From: Nitrosomonadales bacterium
GTDB taxonomy: Bacteria > Pseudomonadota > Gammaproteobacteria > Burkholderiales > SG8-41
Reading direction: 5' to 3'
Length of the DNA: 12,001 nt
NCBI GenBank assembly: GCA_009885185.1
Contig: VFLF01000663.1
Coordinates: 1 to 12,001 of the forward strand
Shown here: positions 1 to 7,891 of the stretch, piece after piece
Position numbering within the stretch: the stretch's first letter is position 1
Layout: the number at the start of each line of letters is the position of its first letter
The notes under the pieces: generated by a model
What the model was told of the DNA's origin: nothing
The model's input: only the letters and a program-made list of their open reading frames with translations
Database searches by the model: none
Program-made: the position numbers and the translations under genes

Positions 1-1
1 G

Positions 2-265
2 CCCGCCATCGCCGAGACCGTGCCCGGATTTTCCGCAGAGCTGTGGTACGCGCTGTTCGCGCCCGCCGCCACTCCCGCCGACATCATACAGCGCCTGAAC
101 CGCGAGGTGGGCTCGATACTGGCGCAGTCCGACATCAAGGCAAAATTATCGGATCAGGGCGTTGATGCCCAGACCGGAGCGCCACAGGATATGGTAAAGC
201 TGATCGCCGCGGATCTCGACAAGTGGGCCAAGGTGGTCAAGGCCACCGGCGCAAAAATTAACTGA
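2..265 (+). CDS. Bug/TctC family solute-binding protein, C-terminal fragment (5' end outside window)
   Basis: This is the last 87 residues of a periplasmic solute-binding protein of the Bug family (tripartite tricarboxylate receptor, TctC), which binds small carboxylates or similar solutes for uptake. The frame is open to the left edge and ends at TGA 263-265. The visible part begins PAIAETVPGF, then has the family's typical W...APAATPADIIQRLN segment and a terminal DKWAKVVKATG helix. It aligns without gaps to the C-terminus of the next gene, with about 36 of 87 residues identical by hand count, so the two are tandem paralogues. Only 13 bases separate them, which suggests one transcript. Signal peptide and ligand-binding loops lie outside the window, and the substrate cannot be told. 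Confidence 0.9.
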   Translation, partial: PAIAETVPGFSAELWYALFAPAATPADIIQRLNREVGSILAQSDIKAKLSDQGVDAQTGAPQDMVKLIAADLDKWAKVVKATGAKIN

Positions 266-278
266 AAGACGCAAACGT

Positions 279-1244
279 ATGCATAGTGCCTTTTGGATAG
301 GGATGTTGCTAACTCTGACGGGCATCAAGCCCGCGTTCGCGGCAGACCCCTACCCGACACGCCCGATCCGCCTCATCGTGCCCTACGGCGCGGGCGGCAA
401 TGCCGATATTCTTGGCCGCCTCGTCGGTGCGCGCATGGCCGAAGCCCTGGGCCATCCGGTCGTGATCGATAACCGGCCCGGCGCCAGCGGCCTACTGGGT
501 TCCGATATCGTGGCGCGCTCCTCAGCCCCCGACGGACACACGCTCTTGTGGGTCGCCAACGGGCATGCCACCAATCCCGTCATCGTAAAGAAAATGCCTT
601 TCGATACGGCCAAAGACCTGGCGTCGATCAGCCTCGCCAGTTCGACGCCGATGATCGTGGTGACCTACAACGGGCTGCCCGCGGACAACATGAAAGCCTT
701 GATCGCCTACGCGAAAACGCGCCCCGGCCAAATCAACTACGCAAGCTCCGGCAATGGTTCGCCCAATCATTTCGCCGGCGAGCTGCTCAATCTGATGGCA
801 GGCATCAAGCTCACGCACGTGGCCTACAAAAGCACGCCGCAAGCCACCACCGATGTCATCGGCGGCCACGTGCAATCCGCGATGGCGAGTCTGACCTCAA
901 CGCTGCCCCATGTGCGCAGCGGCAAATTAAAAGCGCTCGGCAGCACCGGCGCACAACGCTCCTCGCTCGCGCCGGATATTCCCGCCATCGCGGAAACCGT
1001 GCCCGGTTATCAAGCCAATATCTGGAATGGCCTGATCGCGCCCGGCGCCACCCCGCGTGCCATCATCGAGCGGCTGAATCAGGTGGTTGTACGGCAGCTT
1101 CAATCCGCCGAATTGAAAGACCGTTTCGCCGCCATCGGTGCCGAAGTGCTCACCAGCACGCCGCGGGAGTTCGATGCATTTATTCGCGGCGAAATGACCA
1201 AGTGGGACAAAGTCATTCAGGCTTCCGGCATGCGGACCAACTGA
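279..1244 (+). CDS. Bug/TctC family periplasmic solute-binding protein
   Basis: A complete 321-residue extracytoplasmic receptor of the Bug (TctC) family, normal length. Residues 1-21 form a signal peptide with a hydrophobic core and an AFA|AD cleavage site. The mature protein shows the family landmarks in order: YPTRPIRLIVPYGAGGNADILGRL (residues 25-48), VVIDNRPGASG (61-71), APDGHTLL (83-90), then the PGQINYASSGNGSP and HVAYKSTPQATTDVIGGHV regions of the ligand cleft. Bug proteins serve tripartite tricarboxylate transporters or act as orphan receptors; no TctA or TctB membrane gene is visible here. The ATG at 279 has only a weak purine stretch (GAAAG) upstream, which fits translation following on from the gene 13 bases before. 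Substrate unknown; a long alternative-frame reading within it is a composition shadow. Confidence 0.93.
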   Translation: MHSAFWIGMLLTLTGIKPAFAADPYPTRPIRLIVPYGAGGNADILGRLVGARMAEALGHPVVIDNRPGASGLLGSDIVARSSAPDGHTLLWVANGHATNPVIVKKMPFDTAKDLASISLASSTPMIVVTYNGLPADNMKALIAYAKTRPGQINYASSGNGSPNHFAGELLNLMAGIKLTHVAYKSTPQATTDVIGGHVQSAMASLTSTLPHVRSGKLKALGSTGAQRSSLAPDIPAIAETVPGYQANIWNGLIAPGATPRAIIERLNQVVVRQLQSAELKDRFAAIGAEVLTSTPREFDAFIRGEMTKWDKVIQASGMRTN

Positions 1245-1245
1245 A

Positions 1246-1273
1246 TTGCGCCGTCCGGTGGCCCTGCTACCAT
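1246..1273 (+). promoter_or_regulatory. Possible promoter for the CapA-like gene
   Basis: A TTGCGC at 1246-1251 and a TACCAT at 1268-1273 are separated by 16 bases, and TGC directly precedes the second box, giving an extended -10. This lies in the 58-base gap between the Bug stop codon and the ATG at 1303. It is pattern matching by eye; the gene may equally be read through from the Bug genes. Confidence 0.3.
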
Positions 1274-1302
1274 CATCGTGTTTACCGTTCGGGAGTCACC
1301 GC

Positions 1303-2367
1303 ATGTCCGGCGCCACAAAATCCACTCGCATCCATCTGCTCGGCGACATCAATCTGCTGGGTGTCGAAGACCCCGCCGTGCCGTTTAATCAGGTTGCGCC
1401 CACGCTCAAGTCGGGTGACGCCGTGTTTGCCAATCTCGAATGCTGTTTGTTCGATCTCGCCGAAAAACGCGAAATGATGCGCGATGACCAATCGGGATTT
1501 GAAGGCATCTACGCGCCGCCGGCCACCGGCGAAGCGTTGCGCCTTGCAGGCGTACAGGTGATCGGCAATGCCAATAATCAAAACTACGGCGCGGATGCGA
1601 TCCTTTCCTCCAACCGGCGGCTGGATGCACTCGGCATCGCGCACGCGGGCACCGGCGCGAACAAGGCCGCCGCGCGCGCACCCGCCGTTATCGAGCGCAA
1701 TGGGCTGAAAATCGGGTTCATCCAGCGCACCTCTCAGTACTGGCCGAATAACCACGAAGCCGGCGAACGCACCGCGGGTGTCGCCGCGATGAAAGCCTAC
1801 ACCGCCTACCAGCCGCCCTATTACAAGGACAACAAGATTCCACCGAACCGCCCCGGCGCGCCGGCCAAAATCATTACCTGGGTCGATCCGGACTATCTCG
1901 CCGAGTTGAAAGCCGATGTCGCGGCACTAAAGCAGCAATGCGATATTGTGATTTCGTCGCATCACTGGGGATACGCCGAAGAAGTGCTGCAATATCAAAC
2001 CGAGCTCGCGCACGCCGCCATTGACGCCGGCGCGGACATCATCATGGGGCACGGCCCGCACTTTCCGCTGGCGATCTCGTTCTACAAATCCAAACCGATT
2101 TATTACGGCCTCGGCATGTGTTGCTTTATCCGCAGCAACAAAAAAGCGCATCGCGGCTGGACCGGCATGGCCGGCCACCTTACCTTTGAAAACAACACGC
2201 TGACGGAAACCGCGTTTTCCATCGTGCGGCAAAACGACGCCGGCGAAGTCCTGTTCTCGCCCACGCCAAATGAAACCGAGGCCATCGCGCGTATCGAAAA
2301 ACTCTCGCAGCCGTTTGGCACCAGGTTGCGCATTGATGGCGACAGGGTATGCGTGACAGCGGCGTGA
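1303..2367 (+). CDS. CapA family protein (PGA_cap metallophosphatase fold), divergent core motif
   Basis: A 354-residue protein of the CapA / poly-gamma-glutamate capsule synthesis family, which has a calcineurin-like metallophosphoesterase fold. Family landmarks are GD (residues 14-15), ANLE (43-46), the GTGANKAAARAP stretch (116-127), SHHWG (219-223), the QTELAHAAIDAGADIIMGHGPH block (232-253) and IYYGLGMCCF (266-275). Where typical CapA proteins read ANNHxxDYG, this one reads ANNQNYG (90-96), losing the histidine and shortening the loop. No signal peptide or membrane helix is evident, so it is probably cytoplasmic. The frame is open back to 1246, but ATG 1303 is chosen because GGGAG at 1291-1295 sits 7 bases before it and the conserved fold begins right after. 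It lies between Bug genes on the same strand, 34 bases before the next. The biochemical role of this subgroup is not known to me; capsule synthesis should not be assumed. Confidence 0.85.
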   Translation: MSGATKSTRIHLLGDINLLGVEDPAVPFNQVAPTLKSGDAVFANLECCLFDLAEKREMMRDDQSGFEGIYAPPATGEALRLAGVQVIGNANNQNYGADAILSSNRRLDALGIAHAGTGANKAAARAPAVIERNGLKIGFIQRTSQYWPNNHEAGERTAGVAAMKAYTAYQPPYYKDNKIPPNRPGAPAKIITWVDPDYLAELKADVAALKQQCDIVISSHHWGYAEEVLQYQTELAHAAIDAGADIIMGHGPHFPLAISFYKSKPIYYGLGMCCFIRSNKKAHRGWTGMAGHLTFENNTLTETAFSIVRQNDAGEVLFSPTPNETEAIARIEKLSQPFGTRLRIDGDRVCVTAA

Positions 2368-2386
2368 GCGTGCGTTGATTCTCGTC

Positions 2387-2392
2387 GGGAGA
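2387..2392 (+). promoter_or_regulatory. Ribosome binding site deciding the start of the third Bug gene
   Basis: GGGAGA lies 9 bases before ATG 2402. The frame could also open at TTG 2375, but the site would then be inside the coding region, and the ATG start gives a clean signal peptide. Confidence 0.6.
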
Positions 2393-2401
2393 CATGTAAC
2401 A

Positions 2402-3376
2402 ATGTGTATTAAAACAAATACTTACATATTTACTGCCGTATTGCTTTCGACCGTGCCGGCGATGTCACACGCCGCCTCGAACTACCCCACGAAATCCATC
2501 CGCTTTGTCGTGGGCTTTCCGCCCGGCGGCGGCAACGACGCCATGGCGCGGCTGTTCGGACAAAAATTTTCCGAACGCTTCGGGCAATCGGTGGTAATCG
2601 ACAATCGGCCCGGTGCGGGCGGCAATCTAGCGGCGGAAATGGTGGCCAAATCCGCACCGGACGGATACACCATCCTGGTGATCAGCAGCAGTCATCCGAT
2701 TCAGGGGCTGCTCAAGAAACATCTCACGTATGATCCCATTCGCGATTTTTCCAGCGTGGCGCAACTGGTGCATTACCGTTCAGTTCTGGTGACGCATCCG
2801 TCGGTGGGCGCCGCCACGGTGCGCGATTTGATCGCGCAGGCCAAGGCCAAACCGGGCCAGATCAATTTTGTCTCTCCGGGTGTGGGCACCGGAGCGCATC
2901 TGGCCGGCGAATTATTTCGCTACATGACCGGCGTGAACATCACGCACATCCCCTACAAGGGCACGGGCCAGGCCACTACTGACCTCATGGGCGGACGCGT
3001 GCAGATGATGTTCACGCCCACGCTCGCGGTGGCACAACATGTGCAAGCGGGACGGCTGCGCGCGCTGGGCGTGACCAGCGTAAAACGCTCGCGCGTACTC
3101 GCCGATTTGCCGACGCTCGCCGAAGCCGGCGTCACAGGCTACCAGTTCGGCGCCTGGTACGGCATTCTCGGCCCGGCGCGCATGACCACCGAGGCGGTAA
3201 ACCGGCTGCACGCGGAATCACAGCGCGCGCTGCAAACCGCCGAGGTGAAAGACCGCTTGAACGCTGAAGACCTGGATGCCGCCGGCGTCACGCCGCCACA
3301 ACTCGACGATATTCGCAAAGCGGAGTTGGCCAAGTGGAGCAAAATCGTCACCCAGCTTGGCCTGAAATTCGAATAA
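2402..3376 (+). CDS. Bug/TctC family periplasmic solute-binding protein
   Basis: A complete 324-residue Bug receptor. Residues 1-24 form a signal peptide (charged start, hydrophobic core TAVLLSTVPA, SHA|AS cleavage). The mature part has the expected order: YPTKSIRFVVGFPPGGGNDAMARLF (28-52), VVIDNRPGAGGN (64-75), APDGYTIL (85-92), PGQINFVSPGVGTGAHLAGE (151-170), THIPYKGTGQATTDLMGG (181-198) and a terminal AELAKWSKIVTQLG helix. The PPGGGND loop is the classic Bug ligand-contact region. It is the most typical of the three Bug proteins here and more distant in sequence from the other two. The first codons are notably AT-rich and contain an 18-base string repeated in the htpG leader. It ends 26 bases from the convergent kup gene, with no obvious hairpin between. 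Substrate unknown. Confidence 0.93.
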   Translation: MCIKTNTYIFTAVLLSTVPAMSHAASNYPTKSIRFVVGFPPGGGNDAMARLFGQKFSERFGQSVVIDNRPGAGGNLAAEMVAKSAPDGYTILVISSSHPIQGLLKKHLTYDPIRDFSSVAQLVHYRSVLVTHPSVGAATVRDLIAQAKAKPGQINFVSPGVGTGAHLAGELFRYMTGVNITHIPYKGTGQATTDLMGGRVQMMFTPTLAVAQHVQAGRLRALGVTSVKRSRVLADLPTLAEAGVTGYQFGAWYGILGPARMTTEAVNRLHAESQRALQTAEVKDRLNAEDLDAAGVTPPQLDDIRKAELAKWSKIVTQLGLKFE

Positions 3377-3402
3377 GGGTGTCCGCGCGCGAGCGCTTTG
3401 GC

Positions 3403-5292
3403 TCACAGACGGAGCTGCGTGCCGAGTTCCACCACACGATCCGGCGGTAACTTGAAGTATTCCACCGCCGACGGGGTATTGCGCTGCATCCAGCGAAATA
3501 GCTCGCGCCGCCAGGTAAACAGCCCCGGATGTTCCGCGCGTGCAATCGTCGTCTTCCCCAGAAAGAAAGTGGTTTCCTCCAGTTCAAATCGCAGGCCGCG
3601 CTGGCCCAGCAATTTGAGCACGTGCATGGCGTCAGGGTTTTCCATGAACCCGTAACGCACGATGACCTGATAAATGCTTTGCGGCACGAGCATTTCCACA
3701 TCGATACGCTCTTCGTCATCCACTTTCGGCACGTCTTCGTTGGTCATACTCAAAAACACCACCCGCTCGTGCAGTACCTTGTTGTGTTTAAGATTATGCA
3801 ACAGCGTGGTCGGCACCACTTCCCTGTTAGCGGAAAAAAATATCGCCGTTCCCGGCACCCGCGTCACGGAACCGAGGTGCTCGCAAAAGCCCTTGAGCGG
3901 CACGTGTTTGACTGCTTCGTTGGCGGTCAGCGCTTCGGCGCCGCGCTTCCAGGTCGTCAGCAACGTAAAAATGGTCAGGCCACACAGAATCGGGAACCAT
4001 CCGCCGGCCGCGATCTTGGTGGTGTTGGAAGCAAAGAACATCAGTTCAGCCAGAAACACCACCAGCAGGATGCTCAACGCAAAAATCCTCGCGCGACCGC
4101 CCATCGCCATCACCACCAACGCAACCAGCGCCGTTTCGAGCGCCATCGTGGCCGAGACCGCGATGCCGTAAGCCGCGGCCAGGTTGCTAGATGAGCCAAA
4201 ACCTGCCACCAGCAATAGCACCAGCACCAGCATCAGCCAGTTGAGGCGCCCGATGTAAATTTGGCCACGCTCGGTTTCGGAGGTATGTGTGACAGGGATT
4301 CGCGGCAGATAGCCCAAACGGGACGCCTGCTGCGTCACCGAGAACGCACCCGAAATGGTCGCCTGCGATGCGATCACCGTGGCAAGGGTCGCCAGCGCCA
4401 CCATCGGCAACAGCAAGTCCGGCGGCGCCAGCAGATAGAACGGATTCTTCACCGCCGCCGGATCGCGCAGCACCAGCGCGCCCTGCCCCAGGTAATTCAA
4501 CATCAGCGTCGGCAACACCAGCCCGAACCAGGCGATGCGTATCGGCGCGCGGCCAAAATGTCCCATATCGGCGTACAACGCCTCGCCGCCCGTCAGCGCC
4601 AGAAACACCGATCCCAAAGCGATAAAGGCCAGGCCCGGCGACTGCACCGCGAAACGCACGGCATAACCGGGATCCAGCGCGTTCAGGATCGCGGGCGTCT
4701 GCCATATGCTCATCACGCCCAGCCCGCCGATCACCACAAACCAGATCAGCGTCACCGGGCCAAACAGACGGCCGATTTTTCCGGTGCCGCGCGACTGCAA
4801 CATAAACAGCCCGACGATGATGACCATGGTCATCGGCACCACCCACTTTTCCAGTGCCGGTGTCGCAACCGACAATCCTTCGACTGCAGACAGCACCGAT
4901 ATCGCCGGCGTAATGATCGCGTCGCCGTAAAACAATGACGCGGCGAATACCGCGATCACTGCGGCGGCAACCGTAAGCTTGCGATTACCGCGAAACAATT
5001 GAAAAGCCAGCGCCAGCAGCGCCAGCACGCCACCTTCGCCCTTGTTGTCAAAGCGCAGCACGAACAACACATACTTCACCGACACGATCAGCATCACTGC
5101 CCAGAAAATGAGCGATAACACGCCGAAGACGTTCGCCTCGCTCAGCGCAATGGCGTGCACGCCGCCGAAGGCCTCCTTGAAGGCATATAACGGGCTGGTA
5201 CCAATGTCCCCGAACACCACACCCAATGCACCGAGCGACAATGCGGCCAGTCTGCGATCGTGGCCACTGGCAGGCGAATTGTGTTGAACCAA
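3403..5292 (-). CDS. kup: Kup family low-affinity potassium uptake protein
   Basis: An inner-membrane potassium transporter of the Kup/HAK/KT family, thought to work by proton symport. It has 629 residues from the start chosen (E. coli Kup has 622). Hallmarks are GVVFGDIGTSPLYAF at residues 24-38, RFDNKGEGG (79-87), GDAIITPAISVLSAVEG (122-138) and GGEALYADMGHFG (234-246). About twelve membrane segments fill the first 450 or so residues, followed by a soluble cytoplasmic domain (PGTAIFFSANREVVPTTLLHNLKHNKV) typical of the family. No ATG precedes the conserved core. I prefer TTG at 5290-5292 because AAAGG lies 7 bases upstream; TTG at 5326-5328 would add 12 residues. The hybrid kinase gene lies upstream on the same strand, with a 156-base AT-rich gap. 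Function is secure; the exact start is not. Confidence 0.93.
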   Translation of the reverse strand: MVQHNSPASGHDRRLAALSLGALGVVFGDIGTSPLYAFKEAFGGVHAIALSEANVFGVLSLIFWAVMLIVSVKYVLFVLRFDNKGEGGVLALLALAFQLFRGNRKLTVAAAVIAVFAASLFYGDAIITPAISVLSAVEGLSVATPALEKWVVPMTMVIIVGLFMLQSRGTGKIGRLFGPVTLIWFVVIGGLGVMSIWQTPAILNALDPGYAVRFAVQSPGLAFIALGSVFLALTGGEALYADMGHFGRAPIRIAWFGLVLPTLMLNYLGQGALVLRDPAAVKNPFYLLAPPDLLLPMVALATLATVIASQATISGAFSVTQQASRLGYLPRIPVTHTSETERGQIYIGRLNWLMLVLVLLLVAGFGSSSNLAAAYGIAVSATMALETALVALVVMAMGGRARIFALSILLVVFLAELMFFASNTTKIAAGGWFPILCGLTIFTLLTTWKRGAEALTANEAVKHVPLKGFCEHLGSVTRVPGTAIFFSANREVVPTTLLHNLKHNKVLHERVVFLSMTNEDVPKVDDEERIDVEMLVPQSIYQVIVRYGFMENPDAMHVLKLLGQRGLRFELEETTFFLGKTTIARAEHPGLFTWRRELFRWMQRNTPSAVEYFKLPPDRVVELGTQLRL

Positions 5293-5448
5293 GAATATGC
5301 CTTTACGCTGCAACGCAACAAACCCCAATGTACTACTTACTCGGCGTGCAGGCGAGGGATTGTCACAAAAACCTATGGTAATTTATATTAATTGTTTATA
5401 AACATATAGTTACGATACATCGACGGTCTGTGCCGGATTTCGCACTAA
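5293..5448 (-). promoter_or_regulatory. AT-rich kup upstream region with a 12-base palindrome
   Basis: This 156-base gap between the kinase stop and the kup start is much richer in A+T than its surroundings, mainly over 5370-5415. It contains the perfect palindrome TGTTTATAAACA at 5393-5404. Several TATAAA-like boxes occur on the minus strand, but none has a convincing -35 at proper spacing, so I do not name a promoter. No terminator-like hairpin with a T-run follows the kinase gene, so read-through into kup is possible. Confidence 0.35.
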
Positions 5449-7656
5449 CTATGCCTTTACCTTGATCAATCGCTCCACGGTCTCACAAAGCTCCTCCACG
5501 GTGTTGGGCTTGTAAATCAACTCAAGAACACCGGCGTCCAGCGACTGCGCGCGCAAGTCATCGGTGAGATGTCCCGACGCCATCGCGACCGGTAGATCGG
5601 CGCGTATCTTCTTCACCTCTTGCGCCATCACCAGTCCAGACATCTCCGGCATGTTGTAGTCGGTCACCACCAGATCAAACTGCATCGGCGTTGCGCGCAC
5701 CGCCGCCAGCGCCTCGGCGGGAATGGTATAGCCGCTGACGCTGTAACCCCGCCGCTGCAACAGACGACTCACCAGGATCACCAGCGCCTCGTCGTCGTCC
5801 AGATACAGGATGTGTTTACCCTGCGTGGAAGAGTGCGGCGCAATTGCGCCGGGCGGAAGTTCCGACTTGTTCAACTCACGCATGTTGCCGGCGTTGGTTC
5901 CGTTAGCGGCAGCAGCTGGAAAATAAATGCATATCTCGGTACCGGCTCCACGTTTGCTGTTGATCTCGATGCATGCCCCGTGCCCCTCCACGATGCCATG
6001 TACCACCGGCAGCCCCAGCCCGGTTCCCTTGCCCACGGGCTTGGTGGTAAAGAACGGCTCGAAAATACGCCGCTGCGTCGCCTCATCCATGCCTGTGCCG
6101 TTATCGCGGACCACCAGACAGGCGTAAAGTCCGGGCCGCTGGTCGCCCAGTGCATAAGTCGTCGCACCGTGCACCGCGCCATCGAGGTGCTGGTACGCAT
6201 ACAAGTGGATATCGAGCACACCGGGCCGCGCCTCACCTTCCATGGCATGCCAGGCATTGGTGCATAAGTTGATGATGATCTGCTGAATTTGCGAGGCATC
6301 GGCCATGATCGGTGGTGCATCCGGCGCACACAGGAGATTCAATGTGACGCCGGGGGGCTGGGTCGCGCGAAGCAGACGCACCGACTCGTTCAGCACGGGC
6401 GCCAGGGCGATGCGTTTGCGCTCGAGCATCTGGCGGCGGCCGAAGGCGAGTATCTGCTGCACCAGGGCCTTTGCGCGATTATTTGCCTTGACTATCTCGT
6501 CAAGACTGCGCAGCGCCGGGTGTCCCGAACCGACATCCTGCCGTGCCAGCACTACGTTGCCCGCAATGATCGCGATCGCATTGTTGAAATCATGCGCGAT
6601 GCCGCCCGCCAGCGTCCCCAGCGCCTCCATTTTTTGCGACTCACGCAGTTGCGCCTCCAGCGCCGCGCGCTCGCTCTCCGCCTGCTTGCGCTCGGTAATG
6701 TCCTGCGTCGTGCCCACCGCGCGCATCGGCTGGCCGTCGGCATTGAATTCGAACTCGGCCCTTTGCCGTACCCAGCGGACGGTGCGGCCAATCACGATGC
6801 GGTGCTCATTGTCGAACGGGGCAATGCCGGACAGCGCGGCCTGCCAGGCCTTTTCCACGGCGGCGCAATCCTCCTGATGCACGCGCGAACGGTAACTCTT
6901 GTAACTGCCGGTATTGCGTTTACGCAGGCCAAAAATGCGGCAGGTCTCCTCCGACAACATCATTTTGTCATTCGGCAAGTCATACACCCAGCTGCCCACG
7001 TGCGCAACGGCTTGCGCGCGGTTCAGGTCGGCTTCGATCGCCTGAAGCGCGAAGGTGCGTTGGGCAAGATCGCTGCCCAGCCGGTGAACCTCACCCAGAC
7101 GCTCTCGATAAGAGCGAACCACGTAGGAAATCAGCATGGCAGTAATGATAAAGGCGCAGCATTCCACCACCCAGCGTATCAGCGGATGCGATGCACGCGC
7201 TGTCGGCAGCATTCCCCACAACTCGCCCAGCATAAGGCCAAACGTCACCACCACAGACAATATCGCCACCAGCGTGGCCGCGCGCGTACTGACCAGCCAG
7301 CCCGTGAGCAGTATCGTCACTGGATACATGATGACTGACGTGCCGCTCACGCCGCCATAAAAGAAAGAAGCGATTGTGATGTAACTCCATCCACCCACCA
7401 CCATCGTCGTGACCGCTGTCCTGCTTTTCCCGCACGCCAGCAAGATCCAGACCGCGGCTAGCACCGCTATCAGCACCAGCACGGCATAGACCCGCCCGGT
7501 CTGTTCCGGCGTGAGAAAAAGGAGTGCCGCAGCAAAGGCAAGGGCGCCAGCAACCACCACCATGATGCTGATTTTCAGAAACGCGTGCGCAGACGCCCAC
7601 TGCACTGGCTCTGCGAGCGCGCCATCCAGCCGCATCAGTTTGTCAACCGATTCCAT
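5449..7656 (-). CDS. Membrane hybrid sensor histidine kinase (6 TM - PAS - HisKA - HATPase - REC)
   Basis: A 735-residue hybrid two-component kinase. Six hydrophobic segments lie at about residues 27-48, 54-74, 80-101, 105-122, 126-147 and 160-180, with no sizeable periplasmic domain, so sensing is probably within the membrane or through the PAS domain. A PAS-3-like domain spans about 211-325, ending in GTTQDITERKQAE. The phosphoacceptor helix has GTLAGGIAHDFNN with His355. The ATPase domain has the N-box with N463 and N467, DNGTG 518-522, FEPFF 532-536 and GKGTGLGL 542-549. The receiver domain (about 615-733) keeps the acidic residues D620-D622, acceptor D666 in TDYNMPEMSG, S694 and K716, so all catalytic residues look intact. 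ATG 7656 is preceded by GGGAA. No separate response regulator or HPt gene is adjacent, so the output partner is unknown. It is upstream of kup on the same strand and divergent from ppa. Confidence 0.93.
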   Translation of the reverse strand: MESVDKLMRLDGALAEPVQWASAHAFLKISIMVVVAGALAFAAALLFLTPEQTGRVYAVLVLIAVLAAVWILLACGKSRTAVTTMVVGGWSYITIASFFYGGVSGTSVIMYPVTILLTGWLVSTRAATLVAILSVVVTFGLMLGELWGMLPTARASHPLIRWVVECCAFIITAMLISYVVRSYRERLGEVHRLGSDLAQRTFALQAIEADLNRAQAVAHVGSWVYDLPNDKMMLSEETCRIFGLRKRNTGSYKSYRSRVHQEDCAAVEKAWQAALSGIAPFDNEHRIVIGRTVRWVRQRAEFEFNADGQPMRAVGTTQDITERKQAESERAALEAQLRESQKMEALGTLAGGIAHDFNNAIAIIAGNVVLARQDVGSGHPALRSLDEIVKANNRAKALVQQILAFGRRQMLERKRIALAPVLNESVRLLRATQPPGVTLNLLCAPDAPPIMADASQIQQIIINLCTNAWHAMEGEARPGVLDIHLYAYQHLDGAVHGATTYALGDQRPGLYACLVVRDNGTGMDEATQRRIFEPFFTTKPVGKGTGLGLPVVHGIVEGHGACIEINSKRGAGTEICIYFPAAAANGTNAGNMRELNKSELPPGAIAPHSSTQGKHILYLDDDEALVILVSRLLQRRGYSVSGYTIPAEALAAVRATPMQFDLVVTDYNMPEMSGLVMAQEVKKIRADLPVAMASGHLTDDLRAQSLDAGVLELIYKPNTVEELCETVERLIKVKA

Positions 7657-7703
7657 GATTATTCCCGCTTATCGCGCTAACGGTGTTGGTTTTCATGAGT
7701 AAA

Positions 7704-7712
7704 ATTTTACCA
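7704..7712 (-). promoter_or_regulatory. Possible extended -10 promoter of the kinase gene
   Basis: Read on the minus strand, TGG-TAAAAT forms an extended -10 about 48 bases before the kinase ATG. There is no good -35 box. The -10 is half of the perfect palindrome GTAAAATTTTAC (7699-7710). Assigned by eye only. Confidence 0.3.
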
Positions 7713-7808
7713 GCATGCAAGACTAATTACTGCTTGATTCCAAAAGGAAACGAAAACACGCCGACTTCTTTCAGGCAATCCACGATATTGACGATCCGAC
7801 AATGGAGT

Positions 7809-7838
7809 TTGCATCGCTCCGTGCCCGCGCAGTGTATA
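7809..7838 (+). promoter_or_regulatory. Possible ppa promoter
   Basis: TTGCAT at 7809-7814 and TGTATA at 7833-7838 are 18 bases apart, upstream of ppa. The match to sigma-70 boxes is moderate and was judged by eye. A second TTGACG at 7788-7793 has no partner -10. Confidence 0.25.
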
Positions 7839-7851
7839 TTGTTGACCCGTG

Positions 7852-7868
7852 GCGGCATGAGCTGCCGC
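7852..7868 (+). other. Stem-loop in the ppa leader
   Basis: GCGGCA (7852-7857) pairs with TGCCGC (7863-7868) around a five-base loop. It ends 11 bases before the ribosome binding site at 7880-7884. It has no T-run and is not a terminator; it might protect the message or tune translation, or be chance. Confidence 0.35.
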
Positions 7869-7891
7869 AAGCCGGAATCAGGAGTTGCGCC

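Larger units (their letters stand above)
7657..7891. other. Divergent intergenic region between the kinase gene and ppa
   Basis: This 235-base region separates the minus-strand kinase from the plus-strand ppa. It holds the palindrome GTAAAATTTTAC at 7699-7710, a possible ppa promoter near 7809-7838, and a leader hairpin at 7852-7868. Short open frames on both strands have no convincing start context, so I do not call a gene here. Confidence 0.5.

Noticed and set aside
1246..1302. Upstream extension of the CapA-like frame to 1246
   Set aside because: The extra 19 residues are unlike the family, the start lies 1 base after the previous stop, and ATG 1303 has its own ribosome binding site.
548..1477. 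A 309-codon plus-strand frame overlapping the second Bug gene and the CapA-like gene
   Set aside because: It runs out of frame through two well-supported genes and its Arg/His-rich product resembles nothing.
4261..4938. A 225-codon frame opposite kup
   Set aside because: Antisense to Kup membrane helices; Gln/Arg/His-rich shadow with no start context.
5296..5459. Short repeat TATGCCTTTAC at the kinase stop and before kup
   Set aside because: Eleven bases shared by two sites is expected by chance several times in 12 kb, so no meaning can be claimed.
6289..7338. A 349-codon open frame opposite the kinase gene
   Set aside because: It is antisense to conserved kinase domains, with Arg/His-rich composition and no recognisable motif, so it is a composition artefact.
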